A DNA stretch of 64,000 nt from an uncultured Pelagibacteraceae bacterium (GTDB lineage: Bacteria; Pseudomonadota; Alphaproteobacteria; Pelagibacterales; Pelagibacteraceae): positions 1 through 64,000 of the forward strand of contig CACJUZ010000001.1 in the NCBI GenBank assembly GCA_902596745.1, given 5' to 3'. Shown in pieces: positions 54,127 through 64,000 of the stretch (position 1 is its first letter; every line of letters starts with the position of its first letter). The translations under genes were made by a program, and so were the position numbers. The notes beneath the pieces were generated by a model, which worked only from the letters and a program-made list of their open reading frames with translations, had not been told where the DNA came from and ran no database searches.

Positions 54127-55450
54127 AAAAGAAAATAAGATATTTCAAAATTTATATAATAACCTTGGATGGGAAATAGATAAAGCTATAGAACGTGATG
54201 ATTGGAAAGATACAAAAGAAATTATTTCAAAAGGAAAAGAGTGGATTATTAATGAAGTGAAGACTTCAGAACTAAGAGGTAGAGGAGGTGCTGGTTTTTC
54301 AACTGGTATGAAATGGTCTTTTGCTCCTAAAAAAATTGGCTCGAGACCACATTATTTAGTTATTAATGCCGATGAGTCCGAACCTGGAACATGTAAGGAT
54401 CGTGATATATTAAGATTTGAGCCTCAAAAATTAATAGAGGGATGTTTGATTGCAGGTTATGCAACTGGAGCACATGTTTGTTATATTTATATTAGAGGCG
54501 AATATTCTTTTGAGGGCCAAAGACTTCAAGATGCAATAGATCAAGCTTACAAAAGAAATTTTTTAGGAGAGAATGCTTGCGGTTCGGGCTGGGATTTTGA
54601 TGTTCATATTCATTACGGTGCTGGAGCTTATATTTGTGGAGAAGAAACCGCGCTTTTAGAGAGTATTGAGGGAAATAAAGGTCAACCAAGGTTAAAACCT
54701 CCATTTCCAGCACTAGTTGGTTTATATGGATGTCCAACTATAGTTAATAATGTCGAGACAATAGCAGTAGTACCGACAATTTTGAGGCGTGGTGGTAAAT
54801 GGTTTGCATCCTTAGGTAGACCAAAAAATACTGGTACAAAAATTTTTTGTATATCTGGAAATGTAAATTCACCATGCAACGTTGAAGAAGAAATGGGTAT
54901 TCCTCTTAAAGAGTTAATAAATAATTATGCTGGAGGCGTAGTTGGAGGTTGGGATAATTTACAAGCAGTTATACCAGGTGGATCTTCAATGCCTTTATTA
55001 CCTAAAAAAATATGCGAAACAATTAAAATGGATTTTGACTCTCTAATAGAAAACAAAAGCGGTTTAGGCACCGCAGGTATAGTTGTCATAAATAAAGACC
55101 AAGATATTGTTTCATGCATGGCAAGGATAGCAAGGTTCTACAAACACGAGAGTTGCGGCCAATGCACTCCTTGTAGAGAAGGTTCTGGTTGGATGTGGAG
55201 AATTTTAAACAGAGCAACGAAAGGCGAAACAACTCTAAGTGACATAGATTTATTAGAAGATGTTACCAAACAAATTGAAGGTCATACAATTTGTGCTTTT
55301 GGAGAAGGTTCAGCTTGGCCTGTTCAAGGTTTATTAAGACATTTCAGAAAAGAGGTTGATAAAAAATGTAGCAATGACCCTCTTATAAAAAAGAAGAAAG
55401 ATGTCCCTTATTTAATCGATCAACATTTACTAGAAAAAAAAAATGCCTAA
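54119..55450 (+). CDS. nuoF: NADH-quinone oxidoreductase subunit F
   Basis: The 51-kDa subunit that binds NADH and FMN and carries cluster N3. Motifs: [17 protein letters not shown] (NADH/FMN site), [34 protein letters not shown], and the cluster ligands [15 protein letters not shown], with the last ligand in [11 protein letters not shown] use ATG 54119 ([12 protein letters not shown], 443 aa). ATG 54107, four codons upstream, is equally in frame, but the chosen start fits the usual N-terminus better. It overlaps nuoG by 8 nt. Confidence 0.96.
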   Translation: MLKKENKIFQNLYNNLGWEIDKAIERDDWKDTKEIISKGKEWIINEVKTSELRGRGGAGFSTGMKWSFAPKKIGSRPHYLVINADESEPGTCKDRDILRFEPQKLIEGCLIAGYATGAHVCYIYIRGEYSFEGQRLQDAIDQAYKRNFLGENACGSGWDFDVHIHYGAGAYICGEETALLESIEGNKGQPRLKPPFPALVGLYGCPTIVNNVETIAVVPTILRRGGKWFASLGRPKNTGTKIFCISGNVNSPCNVEEEMGIPLKELINNYAGGVVGGWDNLQAVIPGGSSMPLLPKKICETIKMDFDSLIENKSGLGTAGIVVINKDQDIVSCMARIARFYKHESCGQCTPCREGSGWMWRILNRATKGETTLSDIDLLEDVTKQIEGHTICAFGEGSAWPVQGLLRHFRKEVDKKCSNDPLIKKKKDVPYLIDQHLLEKKNA

Positions 55451-57491
55451 AATAATTGTCAACGGTAAAGAAATAGAATTCCAGTCAGGTATGACGGTAC
55501 TTCAAGCATGTGAGTTAGCTGGTGCAGAGATACCAAGATTTTGTTATCACGAAAGACTCTCAATCGCTGGTAACTGTAGAATGTGTTTAGTAGAGATGGA
55601 TAAATCGCGGAAACCAATTGCGTCATGTGCAATGCCGGCAGCTGAAGGTATGAATATTAAAACTAATACTGAAATGGTTGAAAAAGCGAGGAAGGGTGTT
55701 ATGGAATTTCTTTTAGCCAATCATCCTTTAGATTGTCCAGTATGTGATCAGGGTGGTGAATGCGATCTTCAAGACCAGTCACTTTATTATGGAGTAGATA
55801 AATCGAGATTTTCAGAAAACAAAAGATATGTAAGAGAAAAATATATGGGTCCTTTAATAAAAACTCAAATGACCAGATGCATTCATTGCACCAGATGTGT
55901 GAGATTTGCTACTGAAGTTGCAGGAGTGCCAGAGATAGGAGCCATAGGTAGAGGTGAAAACATGGAGATTACAACTTACTTAGAAAAATCTATGGAGTCT
56001 GAATTATCAGGCAATGTAATAGATTTATGTCCAGTAGGAGCTTTAACTTCAAAACCTTACGCGTTCTCTGCTAGACCTTGGGAATTAAAAAAAACTGAGA
56101 GCATTGACGTTTTAGATGCTGTCGGTTCAAATATAAGAATAGACGCCTATGGATGGGAAGTGAAAAGAATTCTCCCAAGATTAAATGAGGATATCAATGA
56201 AGAATGGATTTCAGATAAAACAAGATACTCATGTGATGGATTATTAAAGCAAAGACTTGATACTCCGTATGTTAAAAAAAATAATAAATTAGTAAAATCT
56301 AGTTGGGACGAAGCATTAAATTTGATTTTTAAAAAGTTTAATGAAACTGAAAATTCAGAAATCGCTGGTCATATAGGAGATCTTGTAAGTCTAGAAACAA
56401 CACTGGCATTTAAAAAATTTTTTGAATTATTAGGAAGTAACAACTTAGAGTTCAGGGAAAAAAAATTTTATATCAACTCAGAAGATAAAATGAATTATTT
56501 GTTTAATTCATCAATAAATGGAATAGAAAAATCCGATTTAATATTACTGGTAGGTTGTAATCCAAGACACGAAGCCACTATTTTAAATGCCAGAATAAGA
56601 AAGGCTTTTAGAAACAATAAAACGCCAATTTTTTCAATTGGGAACCCTGGGGATCAGACTTACGAATATAAAATTATAGGGGACAACACCCAAACAATTA
56701 AAGACATTATTGAGGAAAAACATGAATTTAACAGAGTTTTTGACACCGCAAAAAAACCTCTAATTATAATAGGAGAGTCGGCTTTAGAATTGAACTCTGG
56801 TGGATTTATTTTTGAAGAGCTTAAAAACTTTCTATATCAAAAAAAATTGATTAATGAAAAATGGAATGCATTAAATATTTTAATTCAAAATGCTTCAACG
56901 GTTGGGGCTTTAGATCTTAAAATAATTAATAAAGATAAAAACAATTTTGAGTTTTTCAACAATATTAAAAATAATAAATTTAAGATATTATATTTGCTAA
57001 ACTCAGATAATCTTAAATTTGAAAAAAATAATGAATTTATAATTTATCAAGGGAGCCACGGTGATCGTGGAGCTGAAATAGCGGATGTAATTCTGCCGAG
57101 CGCTGCTTACACAGAAGAAAATGGGTTTTACCAAAACTTAGAAGGAAGAGTTCAAGAATGTAGAAAGGCATCTTACCCTGCTGGCGAAGCTATAGAAAGC
57201 TGGAAGGTACTTAACAAATTAACAAATGTTTATAAAAATAAAAATCTCTTTAGTAGTTTTAATACTTTAAGAGATGAAGTTTTAAAAAAAATAGTAAACT
57301 TTGAGTCTTTAAACAAACTACCTAAGTATAAAGAACCGTCAAAAAAAGTTAATAATAATTTTGAAAAGGAGAGTGTATATATTAATCCAATTGATTACTA
57401 TTTTTCAAATAGTATATCTAGAGCTTCAAAAGTAATGAGTGAGTGCCGAGATATAAAATTGAAATTTCAAAAGTCGGGGACAAATAATTAA
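55443..57491 (+). CDS. nuoG: NADH-quinone oxidoreductase subunit G
   Basis: The 75-kDa subunit, 682 residues. The N-terminal ferredoxin-like part binds N1b (ligands in [19 protein letters not shown] and SCAMPAAEG) and N5 ([18 protein letters not shown]). N4 ligands follow in [18 protein letters not shown] and [12 protein letters not shown]. The rest is a degenerate molybdopterin-oxidoreductase fold, with no additional cluster. Its size is near the alphaproteobacterial norm and well below E. coli NuoG. nuoH starts on the next base. Confidence 0.96.
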   Translation: MPKIIVNGKEIEFQSGMTVLQACELAGAEIPRFCYHERLSIAGNCRMCLVEMDKSRKPIASCAMPAAEGMNIKTNTEMVEKARKGVMEFLLANHPLDCPVCDQGGECDLQDQSLYYGVDKSRFSENKRYVREKYMGPLIKTQMTRCIHCTRCVRFATEVAGVPEIGAIGRGENMEITTYLEKSMESELSGNVIDLCPVGALTSKPYAFSARPWELKKTESIDVLDAVGSNIRIDAYGWEVKRILPRLNEDINEEWISDKTRYSCDGLLKQRLDTPYVKKNNKLVKSSWDEALNLIFKKFNETENSEIAGHIGDLVSLETTLAFKKFFELLGSNNLEFREKKFYINSEDKMNYLFNSSINGIEKSDLILLVGCNPRHEATILNARIRKAFRNNKTPIFSIGNPGDQTYEYKIIGDNTQTIKDIIEEKHEFNRVFDTAKKPLIIIGESALELNSGGFIFEELKNFLYQKKLINEKWNALNILIQNASTVGALDLKIINKDKNNFEFFNNIKNNKFKILYLLNSDNLKFEKNNEFIIYQGSHGDRGAEIADVILPSAAYTEENGFYQNLEGRVQECRKASYPAGEAIESWKVLNKLTNVYKNKNLFSSFNTLRDEVLKKIVNFESLNKLPKYKEPSKKVNNNFEKESVYINPIDYYFSNSISRASKVMSECRDIKLKFQKSGTNN

Positions 57492-58496
57492 ATGGAATAT
57501 TTAAATATTTTGATAAATGAAATATATAAAATTATATTTTTAGTAATTCCTATATTAGTCTCTGTAGCAATGATTGTTTGGTTAGATCGAAGAGTTTGGG
57601 GTTTAGTACAAAAAAGAAGAGGCCCAAACGTTGTAGGACCTTTTGGTTTATTTCAAACACTAGCAGATGCTTTAAAGTATATTTTTAAAGAAATAATTAT
57701 TCCAGCAAGCGCAAATAAGACAATTTTTATTCTAGCTCCAATAATAACAATGACTTTAGCTTTAGTAGCTTGGGCTGTAATACCTTTAAGCGAAACATTA
57801 GTATTATCAAATATCAATGTTGGAATACTTTATCTTTTTGCAATCTCCTCTTTAGGAGTTTATGGAATCATAATGGGAGGATGGGCCTCTAATTCTAAGT
57901 ATCCTTTTTTGGGTGCTATAAGGTCTGCCGCTCAAATGGTGTCATATGAAGTTTCAATAGGCATAATAATCATAAATGTATTATTATGTGTTGGTTCTCT
58001 AAATCTGAACGATATTGTATTGGCCCAGAAAAATCTTTGGTATGTTATTCCGCTTTTCCCAATGTTTGTTGTATTTTTTATATCTGCATTAGCAGAAACA
58101 AACAGACCACCTTTCGATTTACCAGAAGCAGAAGCAGAATTAGTTGCAGGATATCAAACAGAATATTCTGGAATGATGTATGCAATGTTTTGGTTGGGGG
58201 AATACGCAAATATTCTTTTGATGTGTGCAATGGGATCTATTTTATTTTTAGGAGGATGGCTACCCCCACTAGACATATACCCATTTAATGTTGTTCCAGC
58301 ACCTTTTTGGATGATATTTAAAATTTTATTCCTGTTTTTTTTATTTGCAATTATTAAAGCAATTGTACCAAGATATCGTTACGATCAATTAATGAGATTA
58401 GGATGGAAAGTTTTTTTACCATTTTCACTTATTTATGTAGTCTTAACTGCAAGTTTTTTACTTTATTTTGATAAATTACCGAAAGGTTCATTTTAA
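57492..58496 (+). CDS. nuoH: NADH-quinone oxidoreductase subunit H
   Basis: The membrane subunit that joins the arms and forms the quinone channel entry. About eight helices are seen. Signature loops are [53 protein letters not shown] and [20 protein letters not shown]. The C-terminal [17 protein letters not shown] is also typical. Its 334 residues are standard. The stop overlaps the nuoI ATG by one base. Confidence 0.97.
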   Translation: MEYLNILINEIYKIIFLVIPILVSVAMIVWLDRRVWGLVQKRRGPNVVGPFGLFQTLADALKYIFKEIIIPASANKTIFILAPIITMTLALVAWAVIPLSETLVLSNINVGILYLFAISSLGVYGIIMGGWASNSKYPFLGAIRSAAQMVSYEVSIGIIIINVLLCVGSLNLNDIVLAQKNLWYVIPLFPMFVVFFISALAETNRPPFDLPEAEAELVAGYQTEYSGMMYAMFWLGEYANILLMCAMGSILFLGGWLPPLDIYPFNVVPAPFWMIFKILFLFFLFAIIKAIVPRYRYDQLMRLGWKVFLPFSLIYVVLTASFLLYFDKLPKGSF

Positions 58497-58981
58497 TGAA
58501 TTTAAATAGATTTTTAAAAACTATATTTTTAACTGAATTTTTCTTAGCAATAACTAAAGCAATTAGAGAAATATTTAGACCTAAAAAAACAATTAATTAT
58601 CCATTTGAAAAAGGTCAAATTAGCCCACGGTACAGAGGTGAGCATGCGTTAAGAAGATATCCAAACGGTGAAGAAAGATGTATAGCTTGCAAGCTTTGTG
58701 AAGCAGTGTGTCCTGCTCAGGCTATTACTATCGAGTCAGAGGAGAGAAAAGATGGTAGCAGAAAAACAACTAGATACGATATCGACATGTTGAAGTGTAT
58801 ATATTGCGGCCTGTGCCAAGAGTCTTGCCCTGTTGATGCAATAGTACAAGGCCCAAACTTTGAATTTGCTACAGAAACTAGAGAAGAGCTTTACTACAAT
58901 AAAGAAAAATTATTAGACAACGGAGATAGATGGGAGTCTGTACTAGCAAAAAATTTAAAAACAGACAAAATTTATAAATAA
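58496..58981 (+). CDS. nuoI: NADH-quinone oxidoreductase subunit I
   Basis: A peripheral-arm subunit with two [4Fe-4S] clusters (N6a and N6b). The two ferredoxin motifs are [18 protein letters not shown] and [19 protein letters not shown]. The N-terminal part ([20 protein letters not shown], then [16 protein letters not shown]) is the family hallmark. The 161 residues match alphaproteobacterial and mitochondrial TYKY subunits. Confidence 0.97.
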   Translation: MNLNRFLKTIFLTEFFLAITKAIREIFRPKKTINYPFEKGQISPRYRGEHALRRYPNGEERCIACKLCEAVCPAQAITIESEERKDGSRKTTRYDIDMLKCIYCGLCQESCPVDAIVQGPNFEFATETREELYYNKEKLLDNGDRWESVLAKNLKTDKIYK

Positions 58982-59611
58982 ATGTTAGCTCATGCAATTT
59001 TTTTCTACTTCTTCTCTATTTTAGCGATTTTTTCTGCTTTGATGGTAATTACTTCAAGAAGCACAGTTAACTCTGTTTTCTTCTTAATTTTAGATTTTAT
59101 CTCAGTTGGTTGTTTATTTATCATGGTCGGAGCAGAGTTTTTAGGCATGATACTTTTAATAGTATATGTAGGAGCGGTTGCAGTATTGTTTTTGTTTGTT
59201 GTTATGATGTTAAATGTTGCACAACAAAAACAATCTTGGTTTGTTGGTCAAAAATCTACTCATATACCTTCTGGATTGATAGTTTCAGTTTTAATTCTAC
59301 TTGAACTTTTAGTTGTTGTTGGTGGCTGGAAATATAAAGAAAATATAATGTCTAGTTCCAATCTAGTTATTGATACATCAATAACGAATACTCATTCAAT
59401 TGGAAGCGTAATGTATACGGATTATATTTTATACTTCCAGTTATCAGGTGTAATTCTACTTCTTTCAATGGTAGGAGCTATAATATTAACATACAGAAAA
59501 AGAGAAAATGTGAAAACACAAAGTTATCTCAAACAAATTTCCAGGGATAAAGCATCTGCAGTAATGTTAAAGGATGTTGAATTTAATAAGGGAGTAAAAA
59601 TTGATGATTGA
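58982..59611 (+). CDS. nuoJ: NADH-quinone oxidoreductase subunit J
   Basis: A membrane subunit (ND6 type) with five helices. The third helix carries the pi-bulge region [21 protein letters not shown]-like stretch ([19 protein letters not shown]), which moves during proton pumping. The last helix is [20 protein letters not shown]. The 209 residues include a soluble C-terminal tail ending [12 protein letters not shown]. It overlaps nuoK by 8 nt at the chosen nuoK start. Confidence 0.95.
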   Translation: MLAHAIFFYFFSILAIFSALMVITSRSTVNSVFFLILDFISVGCLFIMVGAEFLGMILLIVYVGAVAVLFLFVVMMLNVAQQKQSWFVGQKSTHIPSGLIVSVLILLELLVVVGGWKYKENIMSSSNLVIDTSITNTHSIGSVMYTDYILYFQLSGVILLLSMVGAIILTYRKRENVKTQSYLKQISRDKASAVMLKDVEFNKGVKIDD

Positions 59612-59915
59612 AATTGGTTTGGGGCATTATTTAACATTAGGAGCTATAATCTTCTTTCTTGGGGTAATAGGAATTTTTTTAAATCGGAAAAATGTAATTG
59701 TAATTTTAATGTCAGTCGAATTAATTTTACTATCTGTAAATATTAATTTAATTTCTTTTTCAATTTTCTCAGGGGACTTATTAGGCCAAATATTTACAAT
59801 GTTGATCTTAACTGTAGCGGCAGCCGAAGCTGCTATTGGTTTAGCAATTATAGTCATATTTTACAGAAATAAAGGATCTATCAGAGTGGAAGACATCCAC
59901 GAAATGAAAGGATAA
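59604..59915 (+). CDS. nuoK: NADH-quinone oxidoreductase subunit K
   Basis: A small membrane subunit (ND4L type, 103 residues) with three helices. Two conserved acidic residues lie within membrane helices: Glu in [17 protein letters not shown] and Glu in [14 protein letters not shown], both part of the proton path. The start is ATG 59604, with GGAG about 7 nt upstream; a TTG three bases earlier is less likely. nuoL follows without a gap. Confidence 0.96.
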   Translation: MIEIGLGHYLTLGAIIFFLGVIGIFLNRKNVIVILMSVELILLSVNINLISFSIFSGDLLGQIFTMLILTVAAAEAAIGLAIIVIFYRNKGSIRVEDIHEMKG

Positions 59916-61820
59916 ATGGAATATTTAGTAATATTTTTACCTTTAATAGGATCCATCATCACTTACTTTGGAAAAAGTTTTGGAAACTTGTTTTCTCAAA
60001 TTTTTTCCTGTTCAATGGTAGTTATATCAGCTGTAATTTCTTGTTTCATTTTCTATGATGGTCTCATTAATAATAATTATGGAAATTATTTAATTTTTGA
60101 ATGGATTAGTTCTGGAAATTTAAATGTTAACTGGTCAATTAAAATTGATCCATTGAGTTCAGTAATGATAATGGTAGTAACATCCGTATCAGCTTTGGTT
60201 CACATTTATTCAATAGGGTATATGAGTCAAGATTCACATAAACCAAGGTTCATGTCGTATTTATCTTTATTTACTTTCTCAATGTTATGTTTAGTTGTTT
60301 CTGATAATTTTCTTCAGTTATTTTTTGGGTGGGAAGGAGTTGGTTTATGCTCTTATTTGTTAATAGGTTTTTGGTTTAAAAGAGAAACAGCTAACAATGC
60401 TGCTATAAAAGCTTTTATTGTGAATAGAGTGGGTGATTTTGGTTTAGCTATTGGAATATTTATTATTTTTCTAATATTTGGAACGTTAAACTTTGAGGAA
60501 GTTTTTCTTCTAGTTCCAGAATTTACAAAAACAAATTTAAGTATTTTTGGGGGAGAATATAATGTTATCACATTAATTTGTGTATTTTTATTTATTGGTG
60601 CGATGGGAAAATCTGCTCAATTTTTATTGCATACGTGGTTACCAGATGCAATGGAAGGACCCACACCAGTTTCGGCTTTGATCCATGCCGCTACTATGGT
60701 TACTGCTGGGGTATTTTTAGTAGTTAGATGTTCACCAATTTTTGAGTACTCGCAGTTTGCTATGAATCTTGTTGCCATTATAGGAATGATAACAGCTTTA
60801 TTTGCTGCCTCAGTAGCTTTAGTTCAAAATGATATTAAAAAAATTATTGCTTATTCTACTTGTAGTCAGTTAGGTTATATGTTTTTTGCTGCAGGTATAG
60901 GAGCATATCATATAGCTATGTTTCATTTGTTTACTCATGCATTTTTCAAAGCCCTTTTATTTTTGGGTGCTGGTTCAGTTATTCACGCATTTCATGAGGA
61001 ACAAAATATTTCAAAAATGGGAGGAGTTTGGAAAAAAATTCCTTATACAATGATACTTATGCTAATTGGCACGCTAGCTTTAACTGGTTTCCCATTTTTA
61101 TCGGGTTTTTATTCTAAAGATGCAATAATTGAATTTGCTTATTTAAAAGATTCATCAGTGGGATATTATGCCTGCTCAGTAGGAGTGTTTACTGCCTTTT
61201 TAACAGCAATTTATTCCTGGAGATTATTTTTTAAAACTTTTTTAGGAAAATATAATAACAAATCAATTCCAATAGAAAAAACTCATGAGTCCCCATTGGT
61301 GATGATTATTCCTTTAATTATTTTAGCTATCGGGGCTTTATTGGCAGGATATTTTTTTAAAGATTTATTTATTGGAAATAATTCTACTTTTTGGAAAGAG
61401 TCAATTTTATTTTTAGATTTTGTAAAATTAGAAAATATTCCTATATGGCTAATAATAATAACTCCAATAATAATCACGTTAGCGATACCTCTTTCTTATT
61501 TCTTCTATATAAAAGATAAAACAATCCTAGAAGGTGTTAAAAATTCGAATTTACCATTATACAATTTCTTACTTAAAAAATGGTATATAGATGAGGTTTA
61601 CGATTTTATTTTTATAAAACCTTTGAAAAAAATTGGAGTTTTCTTTTGGAAGAAAGGAGATCAAGATACTATAGACCGATTTGGCCCAGACGGAATTTCA
61701 AAAATTATAAAATTTATTTCAAACAAAGCTGTACAGTTTCAAAGCGGTTATATTTATGATTACGCTTTTGTAATGTTGATAGGTCTTTCTGCTTTAATAA
61801 CTTTCTTAATTTTAAATTAA
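59916..61820 (+). CDS. nuoL: NADH-quinone oxidoreductase subunit L
   Basis: The distal antiporter-like subunit (ND5 type, 634 residues, about 16 helices, including the long lateral helix near the C-terminus). Key regions are FFGWEGVGLCSYLLIGFW (Glu of the proton path), SAQFLLHTWLPDAMEGPTPV, SALIHAATMVTAGVFLVVR, and the Lys and His of IKKIIAYSTCSQLGYMFFA and LFTHAFFKALLFLGAG. The length matches the family. Confidence 0.97.
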   Translation: MEYLVIFLPLIGSIITYFGKSFGNLFSQIFSCSMVVISAVISCFIFYDGLINNNYGNYLIFEWISSGNLNVNWSIKIDPLSSVMIMVVTSVSALVHIYSIGYMSQDSHKPRFMSYLSLFTFSMLCLVVSDNFLQLFFGWEGVGLCSYLLIGFWFKRETANNAAIKAFIVNRVGDFGLAIGIFIIFLIFGTLNFEEVFLLVPEFTKTNLSIFGGEYNVITLICVFLFIGAMGKSAQFLLHTWLPDAMEGPTPVSALIHAATMVTAGVFLVVRCSPIFEYSQFAMNLVAIIGMITALFAASVALVQNDIKKIIAYSTCSQLGYMFFAAGIGAYHIAMFHLFTHAFFKALLFLGAGSVIHAFHEEQNISKMGGVWKKIPYTMILMLIGTLALTGFPFLSGFYSKDAIIEFAYLKDSSVGYYACSVGVFTAFLTAIYSWRLFFKTFLGKYNNKSIPIEKTHESPLVMIIPLIILAIGALLAGYFFKDLFIGNNSTFWKESILFLDFVKLENIPIWLIIITPIIITLAIPLSYFFYIKDKTILEGVKNSNLPLYNFLLKKWYIDEVYDFIFIKPLKKIGVFFWKKGDQDTIDRFGPDGISKIIKFISNKAVQFQSGYIYDYAFVMLIGLSALITFLILN

Positions 61821-63311
61821 ATGACTTTTCCTATTTTATCTACTATTATATTTCTTCCACTTCTTGGGGCTTTATTCATATTTATATCTAATAAAAAAAA
61901 TGAAAGCTCAAGCGCAATTTATATTTCCATATTTACATCTATGGCAAATTTATTGTTAACTTTTTTCTTATGGTATTCTTTTGACAAAAGTTTTGCTGGT
62001 TTCCAATTCATAGAAGAAAAAAACTGGATAAGTGGACTTATAAAATTTAAGCTTGGTATAGATGGCATTTCTATTTTATTTATAGTTTTAACAGCGTTCA
62101 TTACCCCGATTTGTATAATTTCTTGTATTATTAGTGTGAAAAAAAGACTCAATGAGTTTTTAATAGCAATTTTAATTCTAGAAACTTTTATGATAGGTGT
62201 ATTTTGTTCTTTAGATTTAATTATTTTTTATCTATTTTTTGAAGCAGGACTTATTCCTATGTTTTTAATAATAGGTATTTGGGGAGGCCCTAGAAAGATC
62301 TATTCAGCCTATAAATTCTTCTTATTTACTTTACTAGGCTCAGTTTTAATGCTGGCAGCTATTATTTTCATTTATTGGGCTGTTGGAACAACTGATTATA
62401 CTGAAATATATAAATTAAAAATAGCTAGAGAATATCAATACTTATTATGGTTGGGTTTTTTTAGTTCTTTTGCTGTTAAAACTCCTATGTGGCCTGTACA
62501 TACTTGGTTACCAGATGCTCACGTTGAGGCGCCCACTGCAGGCTCTGTAATTCTAGCAGCTATTCTTTTAAAAATGGCTGGATATGGTTTCTTGAGGTTT
62601 TCTTTAGGAATGTTTCCAATTGCTTCAGAATTTTTCACTCCTTTGGTTTTTGCTCTAAGTATTATCGCTATTATATACACTTCATTAGTAGCTTTAATGC
62701 AGGATGATATGAAAAAGCTGATCGCTTATTCCTCAGTTGCACATATGGGTTTTGTAACTCTGGGTATATTTACTTTCAATAAACAAGGGATCGAGGGCAG
62801 CATGTTTCAAATGATTAGTCACGGAATAATATCTGCCGCATTATTTTTATGCGTAGGTGTTTTATATGATAGAACTGGTTCAAGAATGATTAAGAGTTTT
62901 GGTGGGGTAGTTAATTATTTACCAAATTTTTCATTAATATTTATTATTTTTGTGCTTGGAGCATTAGGCTTACCTGGGACAACAGGTTTTATTGGTGAGT
63001 TTCTTGTACTATTGGGCGCGTTCAAAATTAATTATTTGGTTGCAATTCTGGCAAGTACCGGAGTTGTTCTTTGTGCCGCATATATGCTGTGGATGGCTAA
63101 AAGAGTAGTTTTTGGAAATGCTAATAATGCTGTTGTTACAAAATTAAAGGATATCAATTTTTTAGAAGCAACTATCTTAATCGTACTATGTTTGGTAAGT
63201 ATAATTTTCGGGTTTTACCCTGAACCATTACTAAATACTATGGATATTTCGGTAAATGGAATAATCCAAAATCACCAAAACGAGCTAACAGTAAATTTGT
63301 TAAATAAATAA
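61821..63311 (+). CDS. nuoM: NADH-quinone oxidoreductase subunit M
   Basis: A central antiporter-like subunit (ND4 type, 496 residues, about 14 helices). Family stretches are IIFYLFFEAGLIPMFLIIGI (Glu in the membrane), KTPMWPVHTWLPDAHVEAPT, AGSVILAAILLKMAGYGFLR and DMKKLIAYSSVAHMGFVTLG. It begins directly after the nuoL stop. nuoN begins two bases after its own stop. Confidence 0.97.
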   Translation: MTFPILSTIIFLPLLGALFIFISNKKNESSSAIYISIFTSMANLLLTFFLWYSFDKSFAGFQFIEEKNWISGLIKFKLGIDGISILFIVLTAFITPICIISCIISVKKRLNEFLIAILILETFMIGVFCSLDLIIFYLFFEAGLIPMFLIIGIWGGPRKIYSAYKFFLFTLLGSVLMLAAIIFIYWAVGTTDYTEIYKLKIAREYQYLLWLGFFSSFAVKTPMWPVHTWLPDAHVEAPTAGSVILAAILLKMAGYGFLRFSLGMFPIASEFFTPLVFALSIIAIIYTSLVALMQDDMKKLIAYSSVAHMGFVTLGIFTFNKQGIEGSMFQMISHGIISAALFLCVGVLYDRTGSRMIKSFGGVVNYLPNFSLIFIIFVLGALGLPGTTGFIGEFLVLLGAFKINYLVAILASTGVVLCAAYMLWMAKRVVFGNANNAVVTKLKDINFLEATILIVLCLVSIIFGFYPEPLLNTMDISVNGIIQNHQNELTVNLLNK

Positions 63312-63313
63312 AT

Positions 63314-64000
63314 ATGGAAAATATAAACTTAATAATACCTGAAATTACGCTATTTCTCGGAATCTGCCTAGCTTTGATGGTTGGAGTTTTTTTTAAAAAT
63401 AGTTTTTCTATAGTGATGAAACTTTCAATTATAATTTTGTTAGGAGTAATTTATTTGATCTTGACTAATTGGGGAGGAGAACAAAAAATATTTTTAGACT
63501 CTTTCAAAAACGATAAGTTTTCTGATTATTTTAAGATATTAATTTTAGTATCAAGTATTTTTATTTTTATCTCTGCTGATCAGTTTATAAAAGATAAAAA
63601 ATTAAACAAATTTGAGTACCCGATAATCATAATGTTTTCTATTTTGGGTATGTTTTTTATGTTAAGTGCTAACGACTTAATTTTATTTTATCTAGGATTA
63701 GAACTTCAATCACTTGCCTTATACGTTTTGGCCTCTATCGATAGAGACAACATCATTTCTTCAGAAGCTGGTATAAAGTATTTCGTATTAAGCGCACTTT
63801 CCTCAGGACTGCTTTTATATGGGTGTTCTTTACTTTATGGATTTACTGGTTCTACAAATTTTGATGAAATTGGTGTTAGCTTAATAACTCAGAATACTGG
63901 AGCTATTTTTGCAATGGTGTTCATTTTAGTAGGCTTAGCCTTTAAAGTATCTGCTGTACCTTTTCATATGTGGACGCCAGATGTTTATCAAGGTGCGCCA
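63314..64000 (+). CDS. nuoN: NADH-quinone oxidoreductase subunit N (partial, 5' part)
   Basis: The first 229 codons of the ND2-type antiporter-like subunit are present; the gene continues past the right edge. It starts MENINLIIPEITLFLG. Helices follow, with the conserved LGLELQSLALYVLAS (Glu of the proton path), GIKYFVLSALSSGLLLYG, and VGLAFKVSAVPFHMWTPDVYQGAP at the cut end (Lys in the membrane). It is the last usual gene of the nuo operon. Confidence 0.95.
   Translation, partial: MENINLIIPEITLFLGICLALMVGVFFKNSFSIVMKLSIIILLGVIYLILTNWGGEQKIFLDSFKNDKFSDYFKILILVSSIFIFISADQFIKDKKLNKFEYPIIIMFSILGMFFMLSANDLILFYLGLELQSLALYVLASIDRDNIISSEAGIKYFVLSALSSGLLLYGCSLLYGFTGSTNFDEIGVSLITQNTGAIFAMVFILVGLAFKVSAVPFHMWTPDVYQGAP

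Noticed and set aside
1-64000. CRISPR arrays, insertion sequences, prophage or tandem repeats
   Set aside because: Nothing of the kind was seen by reading; nearly all bases are assigned to housekeeping genes.

Overview
The window reads as one continuous chromosomal segment of a streamlined, very AT-rich alphaproteobacterium, most likely of the SAR11 clade (Pelagibacterales). Several features support this. Base composition is strongly AT-biased and proteins are rich in Lys, Asn and Ile. Spacers are tiny, with start and stop codons overlapping in most neighbours. Gene orders are alphaproteobacterial: lptF-lptG-lptD-surA-pdxA-ksgA, aroQ-accB-accC beside a DUF2155 protein and an NDUFA12 homologue, tig-clpP-clpX-lon, and a 14-gene nuo operon. 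The clade assignment is inference from character and gene content; no database comparison was possible. I see no IS element, prophage, CRISPR array or plasmid gene.

Layout. 1-6.7 kb (minus): LPS export and outer-membrane assembly (lptF, lptG, lptD, surA), then pdxA and the 5' part of ksgA. 6.8-8.7 kb (plus): pepA and ndk. 8.7-10.3 kb (minus): purN and purM. 10.3-13.8 kb (plus): a DUF2066 protein, an Hda-type DnaA paralogue and aspS. 13.8-14.6 kb (minus): a protein resembling only the C-terminal domain of B12-dependent ribonucleotide reductase. 14.7-15.5 kb (plus): NDUFA12 homologue and DUF2155 protein. 15.5-17.7 kb (minus): accC, accB, aroQ. 17.8-18.7 kb (plus): thiS, thiG. 18.7-20.6 kb (minus): RNase E/G without the usual zinc-link cysteines. 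20.7-26.3 kb (plus): PBP1A with a one-base frameshift, prfB with its programmed +1 frameshift, and an AsmA-like protein. 26.3-29.4 kb: tyrS, anmK and an alpha/beta hydrolase. 29.5-35.6 kb (plus): a complete Fe-S assembly operon, rrf2-sufB-C-D-S-U-T-A. 35.6-37 kb (minus): glnA. 37.1-39.1 kb (plus): a DMT exporter and a WecA/MraY-like transferase. 39.1-44.9 kb (plus): tRNA-Leu, tig, clpP, clpX, lon. 45.0-50.7 kb: a three-domain sugar-modifying fusion protein, a zinc-ribbon protein, tRNA-Val, tRNA-Asp, a polytopic glycosyltransferase-like protein and a methyltransferase. 50.8-64 kb (plus): nuoA to nuoN, with nuoN cut by the window end.

How the genes work together. Most of the window is core housekeeping: envelope biogenesis, protein quality control, Fe-S cluster assembly feeding the Fe-S-rich complex I, purine, biotin-carboxylase and thiazole biosynthesis, and translation. 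The accessory-looking part is 45-50.7 kb, where cell-surface sugar genes surround a tRNA pair.

No wholly new system is evident. The points most worth a second look are: the free-standing NrdJ-type C-terminal domain; the epimerase-cupin-C-methyltransferase fusion; the RNase E lacking its zinc link; the PBP1A frameshift two kilobases from a genuine programmed frameshift in prfB; the SufU-type scaffold in a Gram-negative suf operon; and the dense set of convergent gene pairs whose stop codons overlap. There is no gene-free stretch longer than about 200 bases.
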